From Zopfochytrium polystomum (lineage: Eukaryota; Chytridiomycota; Chytridiomycetes; Chytridiales; Chytridiaceae), in NCBI GenBank assembly GCA_025765615.1, contig JAIVFJ010000002.1, forward strand, positions 124,001 to 188,000: a DNA stretch of 64,000 bases. The letters are read 5' to 3'. Both the position numbers and the translations under genes were made by a program. This document shows, in pieces, positions 12,110-24,002 of this stretch. The notes under the pieces were generated by a model. That model was not told where the DNA came from. It ran no database searches and saw nothing but the letters and a program-made list of their open reading frames with translations. Each line of letters begins with the position of its first letter. Position 1 is the first letter of the stretch.

Positions 12110-13839
12110 TCATATAGCCATCACCTCCAGCGTCATGCCAGCTCGACGCAGGCGCTCAACCAGGACCATACCACCCGCTGAAGCAGCGGTAAGAACGCCT
12201 CCCGCCAGAACCGGGAAGCTGGAACGGTTCAGAGATTTCGCAGCTTCCGGTGTTGACAGGTCCAGGAGGGTTAGAGCAGATTCAGAGAGCATCTTCGCAG
12301 TTTCTCGGTATCCTGGGTCTTGAATGCCTTTAACAGTGGCTAGGGCCATGTCCTGGAGAAAGCGTTTGCGTGTCAGATGCCGCTCGTGGATTGAGCGGGC
12401 CATACCCCATTTTCAGCCTCCCCCACGGACTGAACTTCGAAGGATCCATTTCGCATGGCTTTATCAGATGGACCAGTCCCGGAAGGGGCGAGCCACTCCA
12501 CAAACCACCTCACAGGTGGGAGAAGCAAGAGCACGGCTGATGCCAAGGAGAGGTTGACCAATAAAGCAAAAAGAACATTTCGGTGGCTCATGCCCTCCGT
12601 GTATGTGAATTTTTTCCCATAGGCGAATCGAAGAAGAGACCAGGTGCGAAGAACATATCGAGTATTGGCGGATTCCTGTGGCGAAAGATTGGTATATAAA
12701 CTTCAGGGCTTGCGAAAGGGAATAGAACTTTACCATGAGGAAATAACTTTGCCATCTCTTAAAAGCCCGATCATATGAAAAAATGACCGGAAGCTTCGGT
12801 TTTGGGAGAAGTGCCAGGTCTTTGCATTCAGTTTTGTCCACAAGAGAGTAAGGCGAGTCTATCGCTTTCAACGGGTTTCCCAAAAGGTTCGTAATGGAGT
12901 GCAGGGTTCCACCAGAGACGCCGCCCTGGAATGCCCAAAGAATTTAGATAAACTCTCACTGGGTGGTAAAGTGAAACTTGCCTTGGCTCCCACAAGGGTC
13001 AGACGCGAAGAATTAAGCTGCAGGCCTTGCTGCGCAAAGTAGTCGGCAATCCTTTGGTACAGGTTGAGCGGAAAAGGATTAGGCGCTTGATCGCAACTCA
13101 CAAGTAGGTTGCCAGATCGGACGGAACAGAATCAAACCCGCACGAACAAACGATCCTGACGTTGTTCTTCACCGCCTCCTCGTGATAGTTTTGAACAACC
13201 TCCTTGATCCACTGGGGTTCACCCGTCGAGTCGACGTAGTCCGTCTGCATTCTAATACAGGCGTCAACGACGGGCGTCCCATATTTCGCGAATGGGCCTG
13301 TTTGTGGTTTTAGAACGCGATCATCCAACACAAATCGGTAAAAGTCGCACACGTACCGACGGTCGTGATAATCACTTTTGTTTGAGACGCAACTGCGTCA
13401 ATGGACGCTTGGTCTGCAGTATCAGCTATGAGGATTGGGACGGTTGCAGCCGAAGGACCGACTCGCTCCACCAGTTGGTCACGAACATCAGCTAGTTTCG
13501 ACTGGGAGCGGCCCGCCATGGCGACTCTCAAATCCTACAGGGGAATGGGCGGGTGGGATTAGGGTTCCCAACAATCCAGCAAGACTTACTTTTGGGCCAT
13601 TTTCCAGCAAGTACTCAACAACAAGTCGGCCAGTAAACCCCGTGGCGCCACTTCAATCGAGGAAAAGGGGATAGGCGGAGTTGAATAACCGTTGATCAGG
13701 CAACACCGTAAGTTAAGGTAAAGTGTCTTACAATACTGGGCAAGAATAAAAGGGTAAGTATTGACTGCAGTTACGCCCTGTCCTCAAGTTTCATCTCACC
13801 TATGACATCGAAGGGGCGTGATGGGCTCCTCGTGCTCAT
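12110..13839 (-). CDS. Saccharopine dehydrogenase-like oxidoreductase (SCCPDH / trans-acting enoyl reductase family)
   Basis: NAD(P)-binding oxidoreductase of the SCCPDH type, probably linked to lipid bodies or membranes; the substrate is unknown. Nine exons: 13839-13800, 13735-13732, 13650-13590, 13534-13357, 13297-13102, 13051-12982, 12925-12734, 12675-12406, 12352-12110. They sum to 1254 nt (417 aa). The Rossmann motif PFDVIVFGATGFTGR is complete only if a 4-nt exon (13732-13735) is included. Downstream hallmarks are PFAKYGTPVVDAC, CGFDSVPSDLATYL and GGVSGGTLHSI. A hydrophobic segment (ALLVNLSLASAVLLLLP) near the C-terminus matches the membrane-associated tail of the family. The intron at 12926-12981 has a GC donor (gcaagt). 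It is divergent from the Med15-like gene, 119 bp between ATGs. Confidence 0.9.
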
Positions 13840-13958
13840 TCTTGCTCCTGTTGCCCCCAAAAAGTCTCCAATTTGAAGAGGATTGGGATCGGCCAAAACC
13901 AGCCTTGTCACCTTGCACTTCCAGAAGAAACTTGTCCGCCAGTGGCACATCGCAACCA

Positions 13959-14035
13959 ATGAACCCAACCGGGAACGGCTCATCCGACCCAAATGCTGTG
14001 GCCGCACTCCAGGCCGTGCGCCAATTCCAGCTGCT

Positions 14036-14080
<45 letters not shown>

Positions 14081-15006
14081 GCAGATGAAGATATCGGATG
14101 AGGATCGCCAGAAATTCGTTGATCTTTTGTGAGTGACCGCCTCGCAAATGGAACCGATCTGCCAACATTCTTTTCCAGGTTTCAGACTCTCCGACTGAGT
14201 GTACCGAACGACCCAGAGGACAAACTTCGCACTGCCGCGCGAAACGTTGAACTGGCCGTGTACAAAATAAACCCATCAAAGGTTGCTCTTTGCCTGCACG
14301 CCTCCGTTGTGGCATATTTACCAGACACTAATTCCATAGGAAGAGTACATGAAGAACGCTGCACAACGGCTCAAGAACATTAAAGACAGAATGGTCGCAA
14401 AGGGCATCAACAATTCCAATGCAGGCGGGACTCAGTCGCCGGGAATGGACCCCCAGGATCCGGTCAACCGCAATTTGCAATTGGAGGCCAGCAAGACGCT
14501 GTGCGGCCTCCCAACGCACAGCTCGCCAACGCTTTTCTTAGCCTGAATGCAAAACGAAAACTGCAAAATTTGCCCGAAATATCCTATCCCAACTTCTTTG
14601 CCGCTCTTCAGCAGAATGCGGCGCAGGCATCCCACAACCAACTTCAACAGCATCAGCAGCTGCTTCACCTTCAGCAGCAGCACCAACAGCAACACCAGCA
14701 GCAGCAGCAACAACAGCAACAACAACAGCAACAACAACAGCAACAACAACAGCAACCCCAACAACAGCAACAGCAACAGCAACACCAGCAGCAGCAGCTC
14801 CAGCAGAGGCAACTTGTTGCTCAAACTTTGCAAAATCTGCAACAACAAAATCAGCCTTCAAATCCGACCGCATTACCCCAACGACCCCCTGTGAACAGCC
14901 AAGTATTGTCTCTCTTATCGAAGCTGAGGGGCAAAACTTTGACGAAGCAGCAGATTCAAGCACTTGCCGCAGCAAACCCTGATCTCGCTCCTTTCATGGC
15001 TCAATT

Positions 15007-15051
<45 letters not shown>

Positions 15052-17251
15052 GCTGCAGTCGGTTTCGCAAGGCGCGCAGTCGCAAGAACAGTCCCAACCC
15101 ACGACGTCAGCTCTTTTCCAACAACAGCAGCAAACGACGGGCGGACAGCATACTGTCCTCCTGCAGATGATGACCAACCAAAATGGAGTTGCGCCGCGGC
15201 CAGAAATGAAAGCGAAGGATACCGGCGCAACAAACCTCCCAATTGGCAATCCGGCTGCGAGTGCTGCCCAGTCAAGGATAGGTTAGGTTCCTTCTAAGTG
15301 GCATCATAGCTACTGACGACTAGTAGTTCAACTTACGAACGAACAGAAAATGAAAGTGCGGGAAATCTTGGTTAGTATGCAGACGTTTTACCCGAAGCTC
15401 CCGGTACTTGCCACTGCTCTTCAAATCCACGGGACCGAACAGGAAAGGCAGCGGTTAGCGGCTATTGTAAGTGAACATACAAAAAATGCATAATCTCAGC
15501 GCTTATTGATATTTCTTTAGAGGAATACGCTTCTTGAGCAATCGGAAGGAATGAAGAAGCAAATTTTCATCTTGACGCCCGAGCGGGCGAATGCTCTTAA
15601 AGAAGAGCTGATGAAATTGTTTCAAACTGCCCACGAAAAGTCGCAGGCTTCTGTGGCTGGTGCAGTGGGCATGGCAGCACCGGTTGCGGCAAACGGTCAG
15701 CTTCCAGCTGGCCCTCGGCCAACTGTGAATCGAGTGCTATCCGGTGTCGCTACCCCAGCAGCCGCCTCTCCGATGATGGCCATGAGTTCCACTCCCACGG
15801 ACGATCTTGGCGCGGTCAATATTCAAATTCAAGACGGAGCACCTGTTTTACTATGTCCCAACGGAAAGGCGCTCACGATGAATAATTTACAGCAAATAGT
15901 TTCATTTCTGCCGGCTAAGGGTCCCACCACCGTTCAGCAGAAGTCTCTTTTGGAAGGCCTTCAAGCAAACTTCGGCGTCAGCTATAAGAATCTCTACGTC
16001 GCATTTCTGCGCATGCAGCAACTGAACGCGGTTGCGGCTGCCGGAACGGCCTCCGTTGCTGAAACACCAACGACTGCACCTGTTCAGACACCGCCGGTTC
16101 CGCCGACCCCGACGCCAGCACCTGTCCAAACGCCCACCAGGAGTGTTGAACCTCCTCCTCCTCCGAAACCAAAAGGAAAAAAGGCTGCAGCTGCAGCTGC
16201 AGCTGCAGCGGCAGCAGCAGCTCAGGCTGCAGCTACTCAGGCCGCTGCTGCTCAGGCCGCCGCTGCGGCAGCCACTGCGGCAGCACCAGTAGCTTTGCCT
16301 AACCCAACACAAGCTCCAGTTGCACTTTCTCAGCAACCAATAACAGATGCCACTCAACGACCCATTCCACCAGTTCCTGCCGTTAAGGCTGAAGCTATTT
16401 CAAAGATTATACCGCTGTCAGCACAGGCTCCTCCCCCTAAACCGCCAATAGATGAAGCTGCCGTTCGGGAAGCTGTATTGAAGGACCTTGAGGGGCAGTT
16501 TGGATCCGTGGTCACACGGCGGATTACGAGTGCGTCGAGCCAGAGTCAAAATGGGGCGCTTCGAGACAGCTTATTAGCTTTCAGCATGCCCCCTGAGGCT
16601 TCATCGTGGGTCGTACCTGAGATGGTCGAGACCAGCCATCGCGTGTCGGACCAGGAAATTGAAGGTAAATAGTTTCGATTTTAATTTCCTTTCTAAATGT
16701 ATACCTTTTTGGCAGACGCGCAGATATTGTTTGGCGAAGCGTACTGCCGTGCAAATCAAGGAATCTTGCTGGCAAAGCGTCGGCGAGAAGAAGTTGGAGA
16801 TGATAGCGCTCGTCCGTCCAAACTCTTTAGGATGGATCGCGGAGAGCGCAAATCGGCAGAGTCTGGAGCTGCGGAACATCCCCCAGCATCCGATACATTA
16901 GATGCCATCGCCAACCGGCTGAATTTGGTTGTTGCGACGAAGGTGCAGGGCCGTATGCGAATCACAATGATTCAAAAGCAGAGCAAAAACGTGGGAACGG
17001 ACGGTGAAGCTATGACTGCACCAGGTAACGAGCTAAGGATAGCCATAGTGGAGAACCTGTGCCTTTCAAAGTCTGCAACAGCGGAGCAGTCGCAACAACC
17101 TCTGTCGCCCCCCTCGACGCCGCGGATTAGAGTTTCTGTGAGCGGGGAGGGCGAGTTCGCGGGTGCGAAGGTGCGATTGCGCGAAGCAGAGAATGAGAAG
17201 GGCTGGAGCGAGTTGAGCTTGGGGGAGATTGTCCAGAAAATTCTCGGTTGA
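13959..17251 (+). CDS. Polyglutamine transcription coactivator, Med15/Gal11-like (KIX-type)
   Basis: Probably a nuclear Mediator-tail type coactivator. Start ATG 13959; an upstream in-frame ATG (13818) would overlap the divergent gene. Introns: 14129-14178, one ending just before GAAGAGTAC near 14341, 15282-15323 (or 15326), 15467-15520, 16665-16715. After a short leader and a Q tract comes a helical domain (DRQKFVDLLFQTLRLSVPN, then AARNVELAVYKINPSKEEY), which resembles the fungal Gal11/Med15 KIX. Long Q tracts follow, then helix MKVREILVSMQTFYPK, an Ala/Pro-rich region with a basic patch, and an unknown C-terminal domain. The reading frame changes near the C run at 14450-14454 without a credible intron. 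Med15 identity rests mainly on the KIX-like segment and Q-richness, so it is moderate. Confidence 0.55.
14036..14085 (+). repeat. CAG/CAA polyglutamine tract 1
   Basis: Tandem caa/cag codons encoding about 17 Gln within the first exon of the Med15-like gene. Mixed CAA and CAG codons limit slippage. Confidence 0.9.
14670..14815 (+). repeat. CAG/CAA polyglutamine tract 2
   Basis: Longest Q-rich block of the Med15-like gene, about 45 codons, mostly Gln with a few His, Leu and Pro. Another shorter tract lies at 15006-15050. Confidence 0.9.
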
Positions 17252-17813
17252 TGTTGAAGGTGTAGACTTGAATATACTTCCGTTGACTTCATATTATTGT
17301 TGTTGTTTTCGCCACCAACGCAGATTCGACCGCGCTGACCCCTTTTTTATGCACGTTGCTGCCTGCGTTCTTTCTTTCTTTCTTTCTTTCTTTTTGTTTG
17401 TGTTTCTTGATTTTGCTTCTTTTTCAATTTCTTCGATCAGTCCTCTCTTTCTTTCTTTTTTTTTTTTTTCGTGCAACAAGAGATTGGGTGAGTTGGTGGC
17501 GGCCCAGGCCGGCACGTTCCCATACCAGCGCAGCCCTTCAACTGAGGGTCCTTTTGAATGGGCGCAGAACATAGAGGAGTGCCGACGGGTGTAACACAGC
17601 CGAGTGCCAGTGTGCGGTTTGAGGTTTCGGGATCATCAAGGAGAGGCGACGATCCTGCGCAGTTGTCCGCCTTGTACCTTGATCATTCCGTTGGGTGAAA
17701 GAGGCACTCCAGTGTGCGAACACAGCCGAGCTCTGCAGGACTTTACTTTGGCATGATCAGATTCTCTAATCGTATTGATTTTGTAGGGAGCTTCGTGAAA
17801 GTCATTTTTTGGA
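17252..17813. other. Intergenic between Med15-like gene and importin
   Basis: 3' flank of the upstream gene and promoter of the importin. It contains pyrimidine-rich simple repeats (separate entry). No gene seen. Confidence 0.5.
17365..17470. repeat. TTTC microsatellite and poly-T tract
   Basis: Six or so tandem tttc units near 17369-17393, then a T/C-rich stretch ending in a run of about 12 Ts near 17457-17469. On the plus strand this is a polypyrimidine tract upstream of the importin gene. Confidence 0.85.
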
Positions 17814-20800
17814 ATGGACCCGCAGCACGTCTACACATTCTTTCAGGCCTCCCTCTCGCCTGATCAGGCTATTCGAAAGCAAGCGGAGGCAGGCCTCAAC
17901 GAGGTTGGTGCTTCCGCCCGTTGTGTGACTCTCCCCTAAGAAGGCCGCTTTACTTTAACAGCTTTCGGCCCAAGATGGAATTCTCTCCGTTTTGCTGAAA
18001 ATAATGGCCTCGTCGTCCACAGAGGACCACGTCCGCTTGTCGGGTGAGTCTCCGTTAGTCAGCCACGGTTGCCTCCAGCAGCTGATCATGATGATACTCT
18101 TCAAATTCAGCTGCTGTGTTCTTCAAGAATCGGGTCCAAAAGGGGTGGGAGGCCGGCAACGAACTTGATCCAAGCGGCGCGCTATCGACGAAGCGGGTGT
18201 TCGTTGGTCCTCAAGACAAGAGCTTCGTCCGTGAGCACATTGTGCAGGCAATCGTTGAACTTCCGACCAATATTGGGTAAGCGATTTCCCTTCCTGTAAT
18301 TTGCAATTGCGTGACGAGCGGTTTGCTTTCACCAGAGGGGTTCTTCGTGCCGGTTTGGAGACGATTTTGAAGAACGACTTTCAGCACTGGACAACGTTTC
18401 TTCCGGATGTGTTTGCAAAGCTGCAATCAAACAACTACGCCACCATGTACGGAGCTCTGGTCTGCATATACTCTCTCTTGAAAGGTTTCAGGTGAAGTCT
18501 GCGCCGAAGTAGCCTTCGAGAAGTTCACTCGCTCTCAGAAACGAAGAGGACACACAGCTCAGCGCGGTTGTCAACACTGTCATAGAGACGTTCTTCCCCA
18601 CTATTCAATCTCTTGGTCCGAAGCTTGTCAGTGTTGACAGCCCGGAAGCTGGGAGCATCCTTCGAATGATAGTTAAAATCTACTCATCGGTCGTCACGGT
18701 GAGCATAATCTTGAGGCTTGCGGAATATGCGCTCAGCTTCTGATTATGTTGCAGTTGGAACTGCCAGCATCATTACAGTCGGCAGATTCTCTCGTGGCAT
18801 GGTGCACGCTGTTTGTTCAGATCGTTCAAAAGAATCTCGCCTTCGACGAATTTATGAAATTGGACCCGGAGACTCGCGAACGGCAGCAGTGGTGGAAAGT
18901 TAAGAAGTGGACTTTTCGATGCTTGTATAGGCTCCAATCACGGTACGAAATTCTTACCTTTTGCAGGGGGCACTAACAGCATTTTAAAGCTGCCTAAAGA
19001 AATCTCAAGTAGCTGAAAAGTACGCCCAGTTTTCCGAAAACTTCCTCACCCACTTCGCCCCCAACATTCTGACGGCTGTCTTGGGCGAAATGGACAAGTG
19101 CATTAACGGTGTTTGGGCTTCACGACATGTCCGACAACAAATGTCAATCTTCACTGCAAACTGGTAAGAATCCCACTCGTCCCTTATTTATAAATAGAAA
19201 TGTTCCCAGTGTCAAATTCCTTTCAACGTGGAATATCATGAGGCCGCATGCGCAAGCGCTCACCGAGCAGTTTATTTTTCCACAACTCTGCTTTTCGGAT
19301 CAGGATGAAGAGCGGTGGACGACAGACCCGCTCGAATACATTCAACGTGAAATTGGAGAATTCTCTGAAGAAGACAAAGTCAACCCCGGAGCGGCTGCCC
19401 AGCACTTCCTCAGCAAGTTGTCTTCGCAGCGCTTTGCACAGACTATCAACGGAACTTTGCAATTTATTTACGGCATTCTCGTTGCGTGAGTTTCCGACTG
19501 TGGGCAAGTGCAAGTCTGACCAAGAAGCGCACCCGAATAGCTACAAGAGCGATCCACACAACCCCACAAAAGCGCGTCAAAAGTACGGCGTGCTGAAAAT
19601 GATGGCAACCATTGCAGAGCTTCTGCTGGGGAAGAACTCTCCGGTTGCGAATCAACTGGAGCAGGCTTTCGTCGACCACGTCTTCCCCGACTTCCAAAGC
19701 CAGTTTCCTTTCCTTCGGGCGCAGGTGTGTACGCTGTTTGGTGAGATGATCTGCGCATGGTTCTGACTATCGCACCACAAAGGCCTGGGAAATGCTGATT
19801 TGTTTCGAGGACTTGGTCTTCAGCGAGGCGAGCCAAGGAATCATCTTCCAAAACATCTTGCGAGCAGTCCAGGACGCTGAGCTCCCAGTGAAGATTTGGG
19901 CAGCTCAGAGTATCCAATTCGTTGTAGACTACGAAGCCAGTAAGACATGCTGACTCTCATGACACAACAAATCTGAATGCAATTCCCAGTTTCCGAGGCA
20001 CTTAAACCTCACGTTGCAGACCTTATGAAGCGTGAGCAAGTTTTGGTTACGTGAATGGAGAATACTCAATTCCGTTTATTAGTTCTGCTGCAGCTCACTC
20101 ACGAAATCGAGTTGGACAACTTGACTGTCGCCATGGAAGACCTGGCCATGAAGTACCCGGACGAGCTGGCTCCGTTTGCCTTGGAACTCTCCCAGCAAAT
20201 GGTTGGTTGTTGGAGCACATGGACTACTCCTGCTGACAACCAGATTACCTACCTGCAGGCGGAGTCCTTTATGGGAATAATGGCGGAAGTGGGTGATATA
20301 AATGATGAGGACATCGACAAAAAATGGAACTCCATCCAGACTGCTGGCGGTATTCTTAAGACCATTGCCATCCTGGTCGAAACAGTCGACAAAATCCCTG
20401 CGGTAAGATGATGTCACCGTTTCTTAATCACCAGCCCTTATTGGTAAATCCTAGGCACTAGCGCAGATGGAGCCAATTGTACTTCCCATTGTCGCCTTCG
20501 TCCTTCAGGGAGAAGTGATCGGTGTGTTAACATATTTTCGATGTTCTCAGCTAACTGTTGACCGCGTTAAACGCAGAGCTTTACGGAGAGGCCTTACAGC
20601 TCCCAGCTACTCTGATGTATGTTTGCAAATCAGTTTCGATGAATGTCTGGCAGCTTTGGGATCCTCTTTACAACGCCGCGAAGAACGCCGAGTACTTTGC
20701 AGTTGAAGGTTCGATAATGAAGAGTCTACACCTCCTTGCTTATAGCTTCAATTCAGAGATGTTCTCTTCGTTTGATACCTTCATTCAGTATGGCAAGGAC

Positions 20801-21957
20801 GTTCTTATTCAAGACCCAACGAAATTGCAACAAGCGTTTGACGTTATTCGAATGGTAAGATCTCGCGCCAGATTTCTGTTAGGCTTAATGAAGATCGGCA
20901 GATTTTGATCCAAAGTGACCGAGTCGAGGATGACGATGTCCCTTATGGTAACTCTCTCGCGGAGACTCTGATCATATACCTTGGCCAGCACGCCTTGCCG
21001 GTGAGCTACTTTCCAATCATCCGGCTTTGTTTCTCATTCACGGTTCAGTTTGTTCCGGAACTCATCAAACTGTGTATGGAGCGCCTTCAAGGCGACCCTG
21101 AGGAAGTATCGGTTATTGGACGAACGATGCTGTTGGAAACGGTTGGACAATCTGGCGCCTTTGGGATTCTCTAATACTCGTTTTGCGCTAGATCATTCAC
21201 TGCCTCGCATCATTCCCAAATGAAGCTTTGGATATTCTGGAAGCGCAAAATGCCACGACTACTTTCTTTTCACTTTGGTTGCAGGATGCCGATCAGTTCC
21301 CCAGGTGAATAATTTGTTCATGGTTTGAACGCAAAACTTAGGGCGATGCAGAGTGCATGACATCAAGCTCTCGATCCTGGCTCTGTCTGCTATTCTGACC
21401 AGTCCAACGAAACCTTTCCTCGCAAACCATCTGGGAGACCTTGTGAATGCGTTGATCCAATACTTCGAAAAGCTTCCGGCGGCGATGGCCTGTAAGTCAC
21501 GTATTCCTCTATGGGTCGAAACATCTAATTTTCGAGAAGACCGCCAGTCTTTGATTGACGAGGAAGGTGAAGATGAGGAGGACGACGATGAAGCCGACGG
21601 GGTGAATGGAAGTTCGTCTTCGGATGACGACGATGGCGACGTTTCCGATGATGATTCAATCGGGTTTGCGGCCTACGCTGGGGTAAGTTCTGCTTCAAGT
21701 TTCCAGCTCGTCTTTGTGTAGTAACACTTTAATTCAATTATTTTCAGCAATTCATCAGTGACGAGCTGCAAGAAGACCCGGAATTCGAATCTTGCTTTGA
21801 GGGTGTTGATCCGTACATTCGACTGTCTGACCTCATTTTCCAACTTCCTCAAGACCACTTGCTTCGCACCTCTTTGAACCCACAACAACAAGGCGTATTC
21901 CAAAGCATCTTATCGACTGCAGAGGCCAACAGGAACAAGCTCGTCACGGCAGCTTGA
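17814..21957 (+). CDS. Importin-beta family karyopherin, importin-7/8 (Sxm1/Nmd5) type
   Basis: Nuclear import receptor that carries cargo such as ribosomal proteins through the pore under Ran control. It has 21 exons; introns are 17904-17961, 18044-18110, 18277-18335, 18492-18538, 18699-18754, 18943-18989, 19164-19209, 19486-19540, 19725-19782, 19940-19989, 20032-20082, 20202-20258, 20403-20454, 20522-20576, 20855-20901, 21001-21048, 21142-21191, 21305-21351, 21492-21539, 21683-21747. Exons total 3081 nt, giving 1026 aa, close to the usual length. The N-terminus MDPQHVYTFFQASLSPD and the next helices form the importin-beta N-terminal domain; WWKVKKWTFRCLYRL and YGVLKMMATIAELLL are family segments. 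An acidic loop (about 21555-21660) precedes the C-terminal helices, as in IPO7. Its stop is 5 bp from the convergent ZMYND10 stop. Confidence 0.92.
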
Positions 21958-21962
21958 ACTCG

Positions 21963-24002
21963 CTAGTCCCGTGAAACAAGAAGCGAACATATAGATTTGT
22001 GCTTTGGCCAAGCGCTGACCTGGCATTGACGTCTTGAGACGATGATTAGGAGGGAGTTTGTTGTTTACCAATATTTTTTATATGTTTTTCGTTGGGGTGG
22101 AGGAAGGGAAGTTTCATTTGCGGTGGTCAATTTGGATCGAAATCTTCGATTTATGTAATAGCTCGTACTCACGAGCAGTACCACTCGCTCCTGCACTGCG
22201 AACATCGGCTTTCTGCTGGCATGCCGCATTTTGCGCACGTTGGGTCCTCCAGAAGCTGTTCCAGGTTGCTGAAATTGTACGTGCTTCCAAACCTTTCGGG
22301 AAGTTAGAGAGGAATGCAATTAGTTTTTTTGAAGGTCACCTCTGCAAAAGGTCTTCTTGGGACAGCTCCGGGCTCATGCACGCTTTTCTGAAGTCGTTTG
22401 CAATAGCCTTGAAATTCGTGGTCACGAGGAGTTCGTGGTACGTTTCGGATACCTTTTTTCCCGATAGAGTAGAATCAGTGACAAGGAACTGTTAGCGTGC
22501 TTAAAGATGAACCTGCTCGATAAGTAATCCGCTCCTCGTTATGGATGGGTCGATTGGTGGGTCCATGAGTAAGAGCTCCTCCATGTATCTTTGCACGTCC
22601 ACCAGGATGGGTAACTGGTCCACGGTTGTCTCGTCCAAACATTCTTTGAGCTGGACAAAAGGCATGTTTAGACATAGAATTGATGAAGAGGCAATAACGT
22701 ACCCTCAGAAGTATTTCCTTACTTCTTGCGGTGAACACGTATTTTCGCCGGCACTCTGGATCGGTGAGAAGGCAGTGCAATGCTATCCAAATCTGAAATC
22801 GGAACAAAAAAGTGTAAAAGGGTGAATCTTGGTCACTCGTCTTTGGATGTCCCAATCACTTTTCACCTGCCCTTCGACCTTCCCAATCCTCGGCAGGTCT
22901 TCCTGCGGGATGTTTTTCCACGCGCCGTTCTCGAACCTGCTGAATGTCGGATCGCTTGTGCCGCTTTTCGGGGGCCCGCGCTTCAGCCACGGGGCGCGCT
23001 CCAAAAGTGTGACGAGAGCGCATGGCATGTCGTTGGTGTTCAGGAGGCGAGTGAGAGCGGCCAGCGGTATGTCGCTGGCGGCATCGGAAATGTAGCGGAC
23101 AATCGAGAGGGCGTTGACGGCGATTGTAAAGTTGAGGTCGGTGTTGGAGTCGAGCAACGACTAAATTTTGGAAGAGACTTGCTTCAGCTCTTCGTTCATT
23201 GGATGAGGACCAGCGGTGCAAACCTCTTCGTCTGTTTTGCTAAGAAGTTTCTCCTTCGCTTGTTCGATTGATTCCGGCTCTGGCCACTCCCTGCGGACAA
23301 GTGGAACGGATTGGTGGCCATCAGTAAAGAATACATCTCGGGAGTCAGAGCGAACCATGCGTTCAGAAACGCTACTTTTCTAGCGCAGTAGTCGGCAAGG
23401 TCAATGAGAAGGTCACCCACACTCAGTACACAGTCCTTGTTGAACATTAAAATCTCCAGTAGATTGAGAACAGTCGCTTCGTGATAAAGCTGAATGGGCG
23501 GAGTGAGACGCACTTCAAAAAGGTAGGATAACTGATCGGCCACTCACTATAAAGTAAGTCGTCACATGTGCTTTTGCAGCCTCTTTTTTCACCAGCGGGA
23601 AAACCTTTTGCTTCCACACTTCCGTAATGATGAGATCTCGAACCAGAGCGCGAATCTCAATGGGTTGATTTAGGTCACGAGCATTTTGCGTTGGCGAACA
23701 GCTCGTACCTTGTCGTGTAAGAGGAACGAGGACGTCACGAACTCCTCACAATCAGACTGCACGTTTAAGTGGGCTTGGAGATTCAATCGCTCGATCGTTT
23801 GATGACAGTCGATCCAGCTGATCGTCGGCCATATGCATGAGAAAAATGCCCAGATCACAGCGATTCTTACCCTCGAGAGCCGATTTGACCAAGATCACAC
23901 GACTCAGGAATCTCCGTGATCAGCGCGTCTGCTTCGAATGCGCTTATGCTGTATCTTGACGTTAGATGGGGCAGGTATGGGTGTGAGACCGAACTGAGAC
24001 AT
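21963..24002 (-). CDS. ZMYND10: ZMYND10 homologue, axonemal dynein preassembly factor
   Basis: Cytoplasmic factor needed, with LRRC6 and chaperones, to assemble axonemal dynein arms, hence a marker of motile flagella. Exons from 23948: 23948-23871, 23817-23709, 23655-23548, 23489-23356, 23290-23224, 23160-22867, 22792-22703, 22650-22513, 22452-22340, 22292-22173, 22032-21963, encoding about 440 residues, like the animal protein. Signature segments are ITEVWKQKVFPLV, LYHEATVLNLLEIL, NALSIVRYISDAASDIPL and LKECLDETTVDQLPIL. The C-terminus is a MYND zinc finger: CAKCGMPAESRCSQC, EWYCS, then RQCQVSAWPKHKSIC after a 140-bp intron. The first exon is not certain; the ATG at 24002 is a candidate, and its splice to 23948 was not resolved. 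Confidence 0.88.

Noticed and set aside
14036..15050. Q-tract CAG/CAA repeats as a CRISPR-like or mobile repeat
   Set aside because: The units are codons in an open frame encoding Gln; no spacers or regular period.
23196..23543. ATG at 23543 as start of a separate gene
   Set aside because: The leading residues are the translation of an intron (23490-23547); the splice joins TTYFI to LYHEAT within ZMYND10.
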